A stretch of DNA of 56,740 nt from Sorangium cellulosum (GTDB lineage: Bacteria > Myxococcota_A > Polyangia > Polyangiales > Polyangiaceae): positions 1-56,740 of the forward strand of contig DYPH01000016.1 of the NCBI GenBank assembly GCA_020720045.1. Direction: 5' to 3'. The stretch's first letter is position 1. Every line of letters begins with the position of its first letter. The position numbers and the translations under genes are program-made. The notes beneath the pieces were generated by a model, which saw only the letters and a program-made list of their open reading frames with translations, was not told where the DNA came from and searched no databases. Positions 41,619-50,607 of the stretch are shown piece by piece.

Positions 41619-43727
41619 GTGAACGCGCCGGCTCCGCCTCGCCCGAATTCTGCCCCCCATTTCCCGGCGCTTGACGGGCTCCGCGGGGCGGCGGTCCTCG
41701 GCGTCGTCGCCTTCCACCTCGACGGCTGGCTCACCGGCGGTTACCTCGGCGTCGACCTCTTCTTCGTCCTCTCCGGCTATCTGATCACCGGCCTCCTCGT
41801 CGCCGAACAGTCGCGGAAGGGGCGCATCGATCTTGGCGAGTTCTGGGCGCGGCGCGCGCGGCGCTTGCTCCCAGCGATGCTCGCCCTCTTTCCGGCGATC
41901 GGCCTCTATGCGCGCTATTTCGTAAGCACCCTTGGCGGTGCCGGCGGGGCGAGCGGGCTCGTCGCCATCGCGAGCGATCGCGCACGGATCCGCGGCGATG
42001 CCTTCGCGACCCTCGGCTACTACACCAACTGGCGCGCCATCTTCACGCGCACCAGCTACTGGGACCTGTTCGCCGCGCCATCCCCCCTCGAGCACACCTG
42101 GTCGCTCGCCATTGAGGAGCAGTTCTACGTCGTCTGGCCGTTGGTGTTCCTCGCGATCGTGCGCGTTGTAAAGTTTCAATATCGCTGGTTTGTTTGCCTC
42201 GTTGGCGCGCTCGCTTCTTCGCTCGCGATGGCGCGCCTTTACGACGCCGAACAGACCGCCCGCGTCTATTTCGGGACCGATACCCGCATCGGCGCGATCC
42301 TCCTCGGCACCGCGCTCGCCTTCCTGAAGTCGCAGGTTGCGAAGGAAGGGGCGAGCGGCTTCTTGAAGCTCCGACGGACGCTCTTTCCGATCGTCGCGCT
42401 CGGCGTTACCGCGCTGCTTTGGGCGAAACTCCCGGGGCAAGATCGTCGTTTGTACCGGGGCGGCTTTCTCCTCGCAGAACTTAGCGCCGTCGCCCTCATC
42501 GATGCCGCGACGCTCCCCGGCACGACAGCGATCACTGCGCTCTTTTCGCTGCCGCCGCTCCGCTGGTTTGGGCGATTGAGCTACGGGATCTACCTCTGGC
42601 ATTGGCCGATCTTCTGCGTGCTCACCGCCGCGCGGACCCACCTCAGCTTCTACCCGCTGAGCGCGCTCCGCGTTGCCGTGACGCTCCTCTTCGCGACCGC
42701 GTCGTTTCACCTGTTGGAAGAGCCGATCCGTCGGGAAAAATGGGCGTTTCTGCGTGGCTCGTCCAGCATCGCCGCCATCGTCGCGAGCTACGCCGTCGCC
42801 CTTGTCGTCGTCTTGGTGCCGACACAGCCGACCCAGGAGCCGCTTCGGCTCGTCTCCTACGCGGCGCGCCGGGCTGCCGAGCTCGCGCCGACCGGGAAGT
42901 CGGTCGCCATCGACGTGCTCCCGCGCGCCGACCGCCTGCCGCCAAAAACGGCGCGAATTCTTACGCTTGGCGACTCGGTCTCCCAGCGCCTCGGCTACGC
43001 GATGCGCCTCGCCCAGGACGATTTCGCGGGGCTGCCGGTCTTCGTCGCCGACCGCGGCGTCGGCAACTGTTCCATCATGGAAAATCGGAACCTCACCGTC
43101 GGCGCCGACGGGCACGTGCCGCCCCTCGGCCACCCGGATCCGAGCCACGGCTGTGCCGCCAACTGGGTGCGGGATGCCACGCTCTTAAAGCCCGATATCA
43201 CAGTGTTTATCATCGGTGGCGCCTTCTTCACCGAGATGACGTTCCACGCGCCGGGCGCGCCGTCTCCCGACGCGGCTGGCGAGAAGGTCACCACTTGCGA
43301 CCCGCGCTGGCAGGAGGCCTACCGGCTCCGCCTCGACCAGCTCGCCGACGAAATGGGCGCCTCCGCCGGCGAACTCGTCGTCGCGCGCGCGCCGTATCCC
43401 GCTGGAAAATGGCGCTGGGGGGACATTCCCCAGCGCGTCGACTGCTTCAACGGCATCCTCGACCGCTTCGCCGCCGCCCGCCACCTGCGCACCATCGACC
43501 TCGCCGGCCACCTCTGCCCGGTGCAAGCGGCTGGATACGCAGGTGTCGCGGCACTGGTCGGCGAAGAGCCGTGCCGGCTCCGGGAAGGGGAGGACGACAT
43601 CCGCCCCGATGGCCTCCACCCGGACGGCCCCGGCGCCCGCCCGCTCGCCCGCTGGATGCTGAAGCAGGTCGTCGACGCGGAGCGCCAGTCTCCGCCCGGC
43701 GAGCCGGATCGGAGAACGCGCCCCTAA
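41619..43727 (+). CDS. OafA/YrhL-type acyltransferase with SGNH domain
   Basis: The 702-residue protein starts at GTG 41619. The first 380 residues are an acyltransferase-3 membrane domain: LDGLRGAAVLGVVAFHLDGW, GGYLGVDLFFVLSGYLITG, FWARRARRLLPAML, HTWSLAIEEQFYVVWPL and SYGIYLWHWPIF. The C-terminal part is an SGNH-hydrolase-like domain with block I TLGDSVSQRLGY near 445 and a late DGLHPDGPG motif carrying the Asp/His pair. Such proteins O-acetylate surface glycans. The last residues (QSPPGEPDRRTRP) are encoded by a copy of the dispersed repeat that supplies the C-terminus. Confidence 0.92.
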   Translation: MNAPAPPRPNSAPHFPALDGLRGAAVLGVVAFHLDGWLTGGYLGVDLFFVLSGYLITGLLVAEQSRKGRIDLGEFWARRARRLLPAMLALFPAIGLYARYFVSTLGGAGGASGLVAIASDRARIRGDAFATLGYYTNWRAIFTRTSYWDLFAAPSPLEHTWSLAIEEQFYVVWPLVFLAIVRVVKFQYRWFVCLVGALASSLAMARLYDAEQTARVYFGTDTRIGAILLGTALAFLKSQVAKEGASGFLKLRRTLFPIVALGVTALLWAKLPGQDRRLYRGGFLLAELSAVALIDAATLPGTTAITALFSLPPLRWFGRLSYGIYLWHWPIFCVLTAARTHLSFYPLSALRVAVTLLFATASFHLLEEPIRREKWAFLRGSSSIAAIVASYAVALVVVLVPTQPTQEPLRLVSYAARRAAELAPTGKSVAIDVLPRADRLPPKTARILTLGDSVSQRLGYAMRLAQDDFAGLPVFVADRGVGNCSIMENRNLTVGADGHVPPLGHPDPSHGCAANWVRDATLLKPDITVFIIGGAFFTEMTFHAPGAPSPDAAGEKVTTCDPRWQEAYRLRLDQLADEMGASAGELVVARAPYPAGKWRWGDIPQRVDCFNGILDRFAAARHLRTIDLAGHLCPVQAAGYAGVAALVGEEPCRLREGEDDIRPDGLHPDGPGARPLARWMLKQVVDAERQSPPGEPDRRTRP
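43688..43717 (-). repeat. Dispersed palindromic repeat forming the acyltransferase C-terminus
   Basis: This 30-bp copy is the exact reverse complement of the copy at 52155-52184. It encodes S-P-P-G-E-P-D-R-R-T just before the acyltransferase stop. Confidence 0.95.
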
Positions 43728-43756
43728 AGCGGCACAAACCGGGGTATGCCCCACCG

Positions 43757-43901
43757 GCGGAAATCGCTTCCCGCCGGCTGCGGAAGCTTCCCGCGCGTTG
43801 AAAGTGCCTTCCCGCGGGCCGCGGAAGCTTCACGCGCGTTGAAAGTGCCTTCCCGCGCGGTGAAAGTGCCTTCACGCGCGGTGCGGAAGCTTCACGCGGC
43901 G
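43757..43901. repeat. Phased array of seven 19-23-bp units, two alternating types
   Basis: Units of about 20-21 bp alternate between GCGGAAGCTTC(C/A)CGCGCGTT and GAAAGTGCCTTC(C/A)CGCGCGGT, in the order A-like, A, B, A, B, B, A. The spacing equals about two helical turns. Further related words (GCCTTCGCGGCGC and inverted CTTCCCGCGCGCC-like) continue to about 44040. No open frame explains the pattern. Confidence 0.85.
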
Positions 43902-44130
43902 GAAATAGGGGCAATTCGGGCCGCAGAATGGCCTTCGCGGCGCGCGGGAGACGTATTTCTTCAAAAAGGAAGCCTTCGCGGCGCCGCGGGAAGGCATTTT
44001 CCCGGCAAACGAAGCCAAAACGGCGCGCGGGAAGCGGAAAACGGCCGTTTTGCCGCGAATTCCACAATCGCGCCGACCCTCGCCAAATGGCGGATGGTCG
44101 CCTTTCGCCGTTCGCGTACCTTCGCCGCCG
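43902..44130. other. Gap upstream of the catalase-like gene
   Basis: This continues the repetitive stretch with two GCCTTCGCGGCGC words and a GGCAT/GCC-type hairpin near 43990-44020. It lies directly before the catalase-like ATG and may contain its promoter. No gene was seen. Confidence 0.5.
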
Positions 44131-44741
44131 ATGCACCCCGCCACTCGCCGCTGGTCCCTCCGTTTCTCCGCCCTCGCGATTCTTTCGGTCGCCGCCTGTT
44201 CGGCCCCCGTCGAAGAGTCGACGGAGAACGCCGCCGACGACCTCTCCCTGTCGAACCTCGTGAAGCTCGCCCGCGGCACCATCGACCGCACCGTCGTCGA
44301 CCCGGCGAACCCTTGGGCCCAGAAGAAGCTCGCCATCGGCGAAGAGAACCGCCTCCCCAACGAAGCGGCTGAGTTTGCGACCTTCGCCAAGCTCGTCAAC
44401 CGTATCCAGGCGAATTCCCAGGCAGAACTGAAGGCGAAGGCCCCCTTCCGCGCCTTCCACGCCAAGCCCCACGCCTGCGTCCGCGGCACGGCGACCCTCG
44501 ACAATCGCGCCCTCCCGGCCTCGGCGCGCGTCGGCCTCTTCGCGACGAACGCCTCCTACCCGACCTGGGCCCGCTTCTCCGGGGGCGTCAGCACGCCGCA
44601 GCCGGACAAGAAGCTGGATATTCACGGGCTTGCGCTCAAGTTCGTCGGCGTCCCCGGCGCGCGCATCCTCACGCAACCCGGCGACGACACCGCCACCACC
44701 CAAGACTTCCTCTTCACCGATCAGAGCGTCGCCGCGGTCAG
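44131..44741 (+). pseudogene. 5' part of a catalase-family lipoprotein gene, truncated
   Basis: ATG 44131 opens a lipoprotein signal (SALAILSVAAC). The sequence then matches the N-terminal part of small catalase-family heme proteins: RAFHAKPHACVRGTATLDN (with the distal-His region), PTWARFSGGVSTPQ, LDIHGLALKFVGVPGARIL and TQDFLFTDQSVAAVSS. About 204 residues in, similarity stops near 44741; the frame runs on to a stop at 45058-45060 through sequence that belongs to an HD-domain gene in another frame. The proximal heme-ligand half is missing, so it is unlikely to be active. Confidence 0.75.
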
Positions 44742-45307
44742 CTCGATCCGGCGCTCGTCGCCCACGTGCGCGGCGACGGCGCGGTGCGGCTCGTGGCGGC
44801 CCTGCCCGTCGAGCCTCTCTGGGAGACGCTCGTGCCGCGCCTTGCCGACCTCGCTGGCGCGTGGCCGGTGGTTGGCGACCGGCAACGTACTGGCGAGGTA
44901 TTTGCCGACTTCGCCGACGCCAAGTGTCCGATCTTCCTTGGGCACTCGCGGGCCGTCGCCGCCCTCGTCGCGCGGGCACGCCCCGAGGACGCCCCGCTTC
45001 AGCGGGCCGCGCTCCTCCACGATCTCGGCCGCGTCGCGATCCCGAATCGCATCTGGATGACGCCGGGGCCGCTGGATCGCATCGGCCGGAGCCGTCGACC
45101 TCCACGCCGCCATCGGCGCACGGCTCCTCGCCCACGAGGGGATCTCCGATCGGTCGGTCGCCCGGCGGATCGGGGCCCATCACGGCGGCGGCGGCGCAGA
45201 TGCCGGGAGCGACCTCCTCCAGGTAGCCGATATTGCAGTCGCTCTTGGGGAAGCGCGCCCCCGGCGCCGCCTTGCGCGCGATGGAACTCGGCCTGCTCGC
45301 ACCGTAA
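44742..45307 (+). pseudogene. 3' part of an HD-domain phosphohydrolase gene, frameshifted
   Basis: From LDPALVAHVRGDGAVRLVAA onward the sequence matches the C-terminal half of HD-GYP-like phosphohydrolases: FADFADAKCPIFLGHSRAVA and LLHDLGRVAIPNRIWMTPGP. After PLDRI a one-base deletion in CCGG near 45085 restores AVDLHAAIGARLLAHEGISD and RIGAHHGGGG. Removing one C from 45258-45262 gives the natural end RAMELGLLAP and a stop at 45305-45307. The N-terminal half is absent; the piece begins exactly where the catalase fragment ends and in a different frame. Confidence 0.7.
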
Positions 45308-45334
45308 AGGCGCCGTGAACGCGCGAGAGCGGAA

Positions 45335-45967
45335 TTACCGCTGTTTTTTCCAGAGTTCGAGGCGCCCGAAGCGCCAGCGCTCCTCCAAGAGCTCCGCGTA
45401 GCCGGCCGGTCGGCGACCGCCGAACCCGTGATAGATCGCGACGTGGGTTCCCAGTGCCGCTTGTTCCAAGAGCGCCTCGGTCGCAGCGACGTCTTCGAGG
45501 TAACGCTCGACGGAAAGGAGGACCGTTTCGTCGATATGATCGTGGCGGCCGCGCACGTTCTCCTCAAAGGGATTGAAGAGATAAATTCCGTCAAACTCGC
45601 GGAGATCGACGCTCGAGAGATCCCCTTCGCGAAACTCGACCGACCGCAACTTGAGCGTTTGAGCCGCCTCCCGAGCGATCTGCACAAGCCGGGGGCGCTG
45701 CTCAATTCCTACATAGTTTCCGCCGACTCCGGCCGCCCCGACCAAGCAAAACTTCCCGACGCCGGCGCCAATGTCGAGAATTCTTCGCCCGTCGGCGCCG
45801 CCCAAGAGTTCCGCGGCACGCATCGCGACTTCGATCGGGGTCCAGAACTTGGAAGAAATGGCAGCGACCTCTGACGGATAGAGTGCATCAAACTCGGCAT
45901 CCGCGAGCGTCCCCGCCTGGAGCCGGTAGGTGAGCTCCCCTCGAACCGGAACGGGGGGCCGGTTCAA
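45335..45967 (-). CDS. Class I SAM-dependent methyltransferase
   Basis: The 210-residue protein is read from TTG 45967, which overlaps the Mur ligase stop as TTGA; no ATG lies near the domain. The SAM-binding motif is RRILDIGAGVGKFCLVGAAG, followed by motif II YVGIEQRPRLVQIAREAA, a VEFREGDLS acidic loop and FDGIYLFNPFEEN as the post-motif-IV strand. The NPFEEN sequence is unusual for NPPY-type N-methyltransferases. The C-terminus ends GRLELWKKQR. The substrate is unknown; coupling to a Mur-ligase-like gene hints at a cell-envelope or peptide substrate. Confidence 0.85.
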   Translation of the reverse strand: MNRPPVPVRGELTYRLQAGTLADAEFDALYPSEVAAISSKFWTPIEVAMRAAELLGGADGRRILDIGAGVGKFCLVGAAGVGGNYVGIEQRPRLVQIAREAAQTLKLRSVEFREGDLSSVDLREFDGIYLFNPFEENVRGRHDHIDETVLLSVERYLEDVAATEALLEQAALGTHVAIYHGFGGRRPAGYAELLEERWRFGRLELWKKQR

Positions 45968-47280
45968 CGGCCTGGGCCCGGTACCGACAAACGCAATTCC
46001 TCCAAGGCACGCAACGCGAGTTCGCGGTCGCTCTGGGCGCCGACCGCGCCGCCGATCGTCTGCGTCGTCTCGTGCCCTTTGCCAGCGAGGATTACGATGC
46101 CGCCGCCGCCCCGGGAACAGAGCCGAATCGCTTGAAAAATCGCCTCGCCGCGGTCGAGGCACATGGTCGTTGTGCGAGCGCCTGAGCCGGTCCCGATCCC
46201 CGCAGCGATGGCGTCGATGATCGCTCGCGGGTCTTCGTCACGGGGGTTGTCGTTTGTGAGCACGATCCGGTCGGCGCCGCGCGCGGCCGCTCCGAGCGCC
46301 GGTCGCTTCGCGGCATCCCGATTGCCGCCGGCGCCAAAAACGACGGTCACCGGCCCCTGGCGGAGGACATGCGCGGTTGCGATCGTCCGCGCGAGGGCGT
46401 CCGGTGTGTGCGCGTAGTCGACGACGACGGTCACCGGCGCTTCGCCTTCGCGGACGGACGCGTGGACAACCTCGAAGCGCCCCGGTGGCGGCTCCGCGGC
46501 AGCAATCGCAGCGGCGGCGACGCCCCCATCGACACCAAGAGCGATCGCGCCGGCCAGCGCGGCGAGCGCATTTTCCGCATAGATTTCGCCGATTGCGCGG
46601 AGCCGGATCTCGCGCGGGAGGCCGGCCGCCCGCACAAACGGGGTCTCGGCGAGCGTGACCGTCGTCCCGGCCAGGGAGACGGTGACGTCGGTCGCCCGGA
46701 GATCGACGTCGCCAAGCACCGACGGAGCGTCTCCGGCGGCTCCGCGGCTCGCCACGCCGTAGCTCCGGAGGGTCACCCCGGTCGGGAGGATCTCGCCGAG
46801 CAACGCCGACGCAGGATCAAAGGCATTGAGCACCGCCGTTCCCCCGGGCGGGAGCGCGACGAACAATTGGGCTTTGCTCGCGAGGTAGTTCTCGAAGGTC
46901 TGATGGGCGTCGAGATGATCGTGGGAGAGATTGGTGAAAACACCGACAAGCATCGGCCACGCTTGCGCGAAGCCGAGCCGCAGCGACTCACTCGTGCATT
47001 CGAGGGCGGCAAACCGCCCGCCGCGTGCGTGGGCCTTCGCGAGTACCTCCAAAAATGCGAAATAATCGAGGGGGATGCCCGCCGGCTCTTCATCGATATA
47101 CGCGCCAACCGTCGTCACCCGCGCCACCGGCCCCGCGCCCGCCTGTCGCGCGCCCGCTTGCAGGGCGGCGGCGAGCCAGCGTGTGGTGCTTGTCTTGCCG
47201 TTGGTTCCGGTCACCCCGGCGGAAGCGATCGAGAAGGCCCAGGCAGGCGGCGGCGGGAAGGGGGAATGACCACCCATGGA
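45964..47280 (-). CDS. MurE-like Mur ligase lacking the N-terminal domain
   Basis: The 438-residue protein starts at ATG 47280 or at the in-frame ATG 47313. The ATP site GVTGTNGKTSTTRWLAAAL begins about 22 residues in, so the MurE N-terminal UDP-binding domain (about 100 residues) is absent. The central domain has TVGAYID, ALECTSESL and TNLSHDHLDAH; the C-terminal domain has VVVDYAHTPDAL and TNDNPRDEDP, the DNPR motif of meso-diaminopimelate-adding enzymes, then AGKGHETTQ. It is therefore a Mur-ligase-type amide ligase of uncertain substrate rather than standard MurE. The methyltransferase start overlaps its stop. Confidence 0.85.
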   Translation of the reverse strand, partial: SMGGHSPFPPPPAWAFSIASAGVTGTNGKTSTTRWLAAALQAGARQAGAGPVARVTTVGAYIDEEPAGIPLDYFAFLEVLAKAHARGGRFAALECTSESLRLGFAQAWPMLVGVFTNLSHDHLDAHQTFENYLASKAQLFVALPPGGTAVLNAFDPASALLGEILPTGVTLRSYGVASRGAAGDAPSVLGDVDLRATDVTVSLAGTTVTLAETPFVRAAGLPREIRLRAIGEIYAENALAALAGAIALGVDGGVAAAAIAAAEPPPGRFEVVHASVREGEAPVTVVVDYAHTPDALARTIATAHVLRQGPVTVVFGAGGNRDAAKRPALGAAARGADRIVLTNDNPRDEDPRAIIDAIAAGIGTGSGARTTTMCLDRGEAIFQAIRLCSRGGGGIVILAGKGHETTQTIGGAVGAQSDRELALRALEELRLSVPGPGR

Positions 47281-47281
47281 A

Positions 47282-48047
47282 TCACGGATTGGTGAGCGAC
47301 CAGGAGAGACCATAGAGGCAGCTTGCCGTGCCGCAGCTCTCGGCGATGCACGAAGAGGGTGCTCGTGCGCTGCCCGGTGCTCACCGCCGAGGCGACCCGC
47401 AGGCAATCGGCCTTGGAGAACTTCGCCTTCTTCCCGCCGCACGCAGCGATCGCGGCGTCGCATTTCGGGGCGAGGGTGGCGTCGACGCAGGCGTTTGCCG
47501 TCGCGCCGTAGGCGCATTTTGCTGTGAGATCGAAGTCACACACGGCCCGAGTACCGCTCGTCGCGAGGACGCAGGCGATCGCTTTCTGGGCGACGCGCGG
47601 CTGGAGCGTCGTCGCGAAGTGCTCGCATTCACTCTTGGTGTCGGCGAAGCTCTCGCAGTGGGGGCCCGGCGGCGCCTTGAGCGTTGTGCAGTCGCCGACG
47701 ACGCCGGTCACGACCGGGCAGCTGATTGCGCTGCTCGGCACAGCAACGACCGGCGGCGGGAGCACGAAGGGGTGTTCGGCGATGGGCGCCCCGCCGAAGC
47801 CGGTGCCGATACCGCCGACGCGGCCGTAGTCAGGGCCTGCGCTCGGGGGCGCCTCCGCGGTCGGCGCGGGCTGCGGCTGCGCGGCTGGAATCGACACTTG
47901 CGCCTCGGCCGGTTCTTTGCGAGCACTCTCGACGCCGCCCGCGGGGCCTCCGCAGCCGTTCGCTGCCGCAAGCGCGGCTGTTATAAGCAGAAATTGGGCG
48001 CGGTCGATGACGGGGTGCGCTGCGCGGGGGGCGTTTTCCGGTTCCAC
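47282..48047 (-). CDS. Cys-rich lipoprotein, probably frameshifted near its end
   Basis: ATG 48047 opens a lipoprotein signal (LLITAALAAANGC) followed by a Pro/Ala-rich linker and a Cys-rich domain (ISCPVVTGVVGDCTTL; PHCESFADTKSECEHFATTL; AVCDFDLTAKC). As read, the frame runs to 47211 through a tail unlike the rest and overlaps the Mur ligase. Removing one C from the CCC in CACCCTCTT near 47360 gives the end CIAESCGTASCLYGLSW with a stop at 47282-47284, two bases before the Mur ligase ATG, and keeps the Cys pattern. I therefore give the shorter end. Function is unknown. Confidence 0.65.
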
Positions 48048-48151
48048 GGCGGGGAATCCTACACCGTCTCCCCGCCGCCCATCGAGGAACGAGAGTCACC
48101 GCGATTTTCTCCCCCATACGCCGCGTGCCCCGGCATAGGCTGCGCGCCGCC

Positions 48152-49108
48152 ATGCAATCGAAATCTCCCGCCGTCGTGGAGCCCGTAGAACCGTCGCCGG
48201 CACGCCGGATCGGCCTATTTTCCCTGTTTTCGAGCCCGACCGTCGATGCGGTCGCCCTGGAGGAGCGGGCGGCAAATCTGGCGAAGCGAAGCCTCAAGAA
48301 GGAGGCGAAAGTCGCCGGATTGAAGCTCGCCATTTCCATGATGGATTTGACGACCTTGGAGGGGAAGGACACCGTCGGGAAAGTCGAGCAACTTTGCCGA
48401 AAGGCCCGTCGCCCGATGGAGGGGGATGGCACGCTCCCTTCTTGTGCGGCGATCTGCGTCTATCCGAACTTCGTCACGACGGCGAAGAAGGCCCTTGAAG
48501 GCTCGACGGTGAAGGTCGCGAGCGTGGCCACGGCATTCCCGTCGGGGCTCTCGCCGCTGCCGATCAAGCTGGAAGACGTCCGCCGCGCCGTCGAATTTGG
48601 CGCCGACGAAATCGACATGGTCATCGACCGCGGCGCCATGCTCAGCGGTGATTACGCGAAGGTTTTCGACGAGATCGCTCGGACGAAAGAGGCCTGCGGC
48701 CCCGCCCACCTCAAGGTGATTCTTGAGACCGGCGAGCTCGGCACCTACGACGTCGTCCGCCGCGCGAGCGACATCGCGATTGCCGCCGGCGGCGACTTCA
48801 TCAAGACCTCGACGGGGAAGGTCCAGCCGGCCGCCACGCTCCCAGTCACCCTCGCGATGCTCGAGGCGATCCGCGACCACTGGTACGCAACCGGCGTCCG
48901 CATCGGCATGAAGCCGGCAGGTGGCGTCCGTACTGCGAAGCAATCGTTGCAGTATTTGGTGATGGTCAAGGAGACGCTGGGGGATGCCTGGCTCACGCCC
49001 GATCTCTTCCGCTTCGGCGCGAGCGCCCTCCTCAACGACGTCTTGATGCAGCTCGAAAAAGAGCGGACCGGCTTCTACCAGGCGTCCGCCGACTTCTCGA
49101 AGGAATGA
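48152..49108 (+). CDS. deoC: Deoxyribose-phosphate aldolase
   Basis: The 318-residue protein matches DeoC. The Schiff-base Lys is Lys218 in FIKTSTGK; other landmarks are ISMMDLTTLEGKDT, CVYPNFV, ASVATAFPSG, EIDMVIDRGA and LKVILETGELG. It carries about 60 extra N-terminal residues compared with E. coli DeoC, typical of the longer eukaryote-like branch. It converts deoxyribose-5-phosphate to glyceraldehyde-3-phosphate and acetaldehyde. The next gene, an aldehyde dehydrogenase, overlaps its stop as ATGA and can oxidise the acetaldehyde, so this is a coherent deoxynucleoside catabolic operon. Confidence 0.95.
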   Translation: MQSKSPAVVEPVEPSPARRIGLFSLFSSPTVDAVALEERAANLAKRSLKKEAKVAGLKLAISMMDLTTLEGKDTVGKVEQLCRKARRPMEGDGTLPSCAAICVYPNFVTTAKKALEGSTVKVASVATAFPSGLSPLPIKLEDVRRAVEFGADEIDMVIDRGAMLSGDYAKVFDEIARTKEACGPAHLKVILETGELGTYDVVRRASDIAIAAGGDFIKTSTGKVQPAATLPVTLAMLEAIRDHWYATGVRIGMKPAGGVRTAKQSLQYLVMVKETLGDAWLTPDLFRFGASALLNDVLMQLEKERTGFYQASADFSKE

Positions 49109-50607
49109 GCCCCATGAGTGACATCACCCGCCGCGAACAAACGAACGAACTCGCTCTTCAATTCGGGAACGCCTGGAATTACGCCCCCTCGCGCGAAGGG
49201 ACCGAGCAGGTATCGCTGAAGCCCCGTTACGAGCTCTTCATCGACGGAGCGTGGACGGCGCCGAAGAGCAATCGCTACTTCGCGACCATCAATCCGGCGA
49301 CGGAAGAGACGCTCGCCGAAGTCGCCGAAGCCAACGAGGAAGACGTCGCCCGCGCGGTGACCGGCGCTCGCGCCGCCTACGACAACGTCTGGCGCAAACT
49401 GTCCGGAAAGGAACGCGCGAAATACATCTACCGTATCGCGCGTGCCCTCCAGGAGAAGGCCCGTGAGTTCGCCATCGTCGAGACGCTCGACGGTGGAAAG
49501 CCGATCAAGGAATCGCGCGACATCGACGTCCCGCTCGCGGCCGCTCACTTCTTCTACCACGCCGGCTGGGCCGACAAACTCCACTACGCCTTCCAGGGGC
49601 GCGAGGCGCGGCCGCTCGGCGTCGCCGGCCAGATTATTCCGTGGAATTTCCCGCTCTTGATGGCCGCGTGGAAGATCGCACCGGCGCTCGCCTGCGGGAA
49701 TACCGTCGTGCTCAAGCCGGCCGAGACGACGCCGCTCACCGCATTGATGCTCGCCCAGATCTTCCAAGAGATCGAGCTTCCGCCGGGCGTCGTGAACATC
49801 GTCACGGGTGCCGGGGCCACTGGCGCCGCACTCGCCGCCCATCCCGGCATTGATAAGGTCGCGTTTACCGGTTCGACGGCCGTCGGCAAGCGGATTCAGC
49901 AGGCGCTCGCCGGCTCGAAGAAGCGATTGACTCTTGAACTCGGCGGCAAAGCGGCCAACGTCGTCTTCGCCGATGCGCCGATTGATCAGGCGGTTGAAGG
50001 GATTGTTAACGGCATCTTCTTCAACCAGGGGCACGTCTGCTGCGCCGGCTCGCGCCTCCTCGTCGAGGAGAGCGTTCACGACATCGTCGTTCGAAAATTG
50101 CAGGACCGGATGCGAACGCTCCGCGTCGGCGATCCCCTCGACAAGAACACCGACGTCGGCGCCATCAATTCGAAGATGCAGCTCGGGAAGATCCACGAGA
50201 TGGTCGCCGCCGGCGAGGAAGAAGGGGCGACGCGCTGGAGCGCCACCTACGACCTGCCGTCCAAGGGCTTCTTCTTCCCGCCCACGATTTTCACCGGCGC
50301 CGCGCAATCGTGCCGCATCGCCCGTGAGGAAATCTTCGGCCCTGTGTTGACCGTCCTCACCTTCCGCACGCCCGACGAGGCGATCGAAAAGGCGAACAAC
50401 ACCATGTACGGCCTCTCCGCCGGCGTCTGGACCGACAAGGGCTCCAAGAGCTTCTACATGGCCCAGCGCCTCGAAGCGGGCGTCGTCTGGGCGAATACTT
50501 TCAACAAGTTCGATGCGACGAGCCCCTTCGGCGGCTTCAAAGAGTCGGGCCTCGGCCGCGAAGGGGGCCGCCAGGGCCTCGCCGCCTATTCGGAGGTGGT
50601 CGGATGA
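49105..50607 (+). CDS. Aldehyde dehydrogenase
   Basis: The 500-residue protein is a complete NAD(P)-dependent aldehyde dehydrogenase. From ATG 49105 the catalytic Cys is about residue 312 (GHVCCAGSR) and the general base Glu about 278 (LELGGK); IIPWNFPLLMAAWK and VAFTGSTAVGK mark the cofactor site. A second ATG at 49114 is possible, but 49105 overlaps the deoC stop as ATGA, like the other junctions. It probably oxidises acetaldehyde or related aldehydes from the DeoC reaction. The next gene overlaps by ATGA and encodes a truncated relative. Confidence 0.95.
   Translation: MSPMSDITRREQTNELALQFGNAWNYAPSREGTEQVSLKPRYELFIDGAWTAPKSNRYFATINPATEETLAEVAEANEEDVARAVTGARAAYDNVWRKLSGKERAKYIYRIARALQEKAREFAIVETLDGGKPIKESRDIDVPLAAAHFFYHAGWADKLHYAFQGREARPLGVAGQIIPWNFPLLMAAWKIAPALACGNTVVLKPAETTPLTALMLAQIFQEIELPPGVVNIVTGAGATGAALAAHPGIDKVAFTGSTAVGKRIQQALAGSKKRLTLELGGKAANVVFADAPIDQAVEGIVNGIFFNQGHVCCAGSRLLVEESVHDIVVRKLQDRMRTLRVGDPLDKNTDVGAINSKMQLGKIHEMVAAGEEEGATRWSATYDLPSKGFFFPPTIFTGAAQSCRIAREEIFGPVLTVLTFRTPDEAIEKANNTMYGLSAGVWTDKGSKSFYMAQRLEAGVVWANTFNKFDATSPFGGFKESGLGREGGRQGLAAYSEVVG

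Noticed and set aside
41484-43148. Minus-strand frame of 554 codons
   Set aside because: It mirrors the acyltransferase gene and is dominated by charged low-complexity residues.
43447-45705. Minus-strand frame of 752 codons spanning several loci
   Set aside because: It crosses the acyltransferase end, the iteron-like array and the catalase/HD fragments; composition is unlike a protein.
48199-48217. GGCACGCCGGATCGG in the 5' part of deoC as another repeat copy
   Set aside because: Only the inner arm matches and the outer arms are missing, so chance is likely in such GC-rich DNA.
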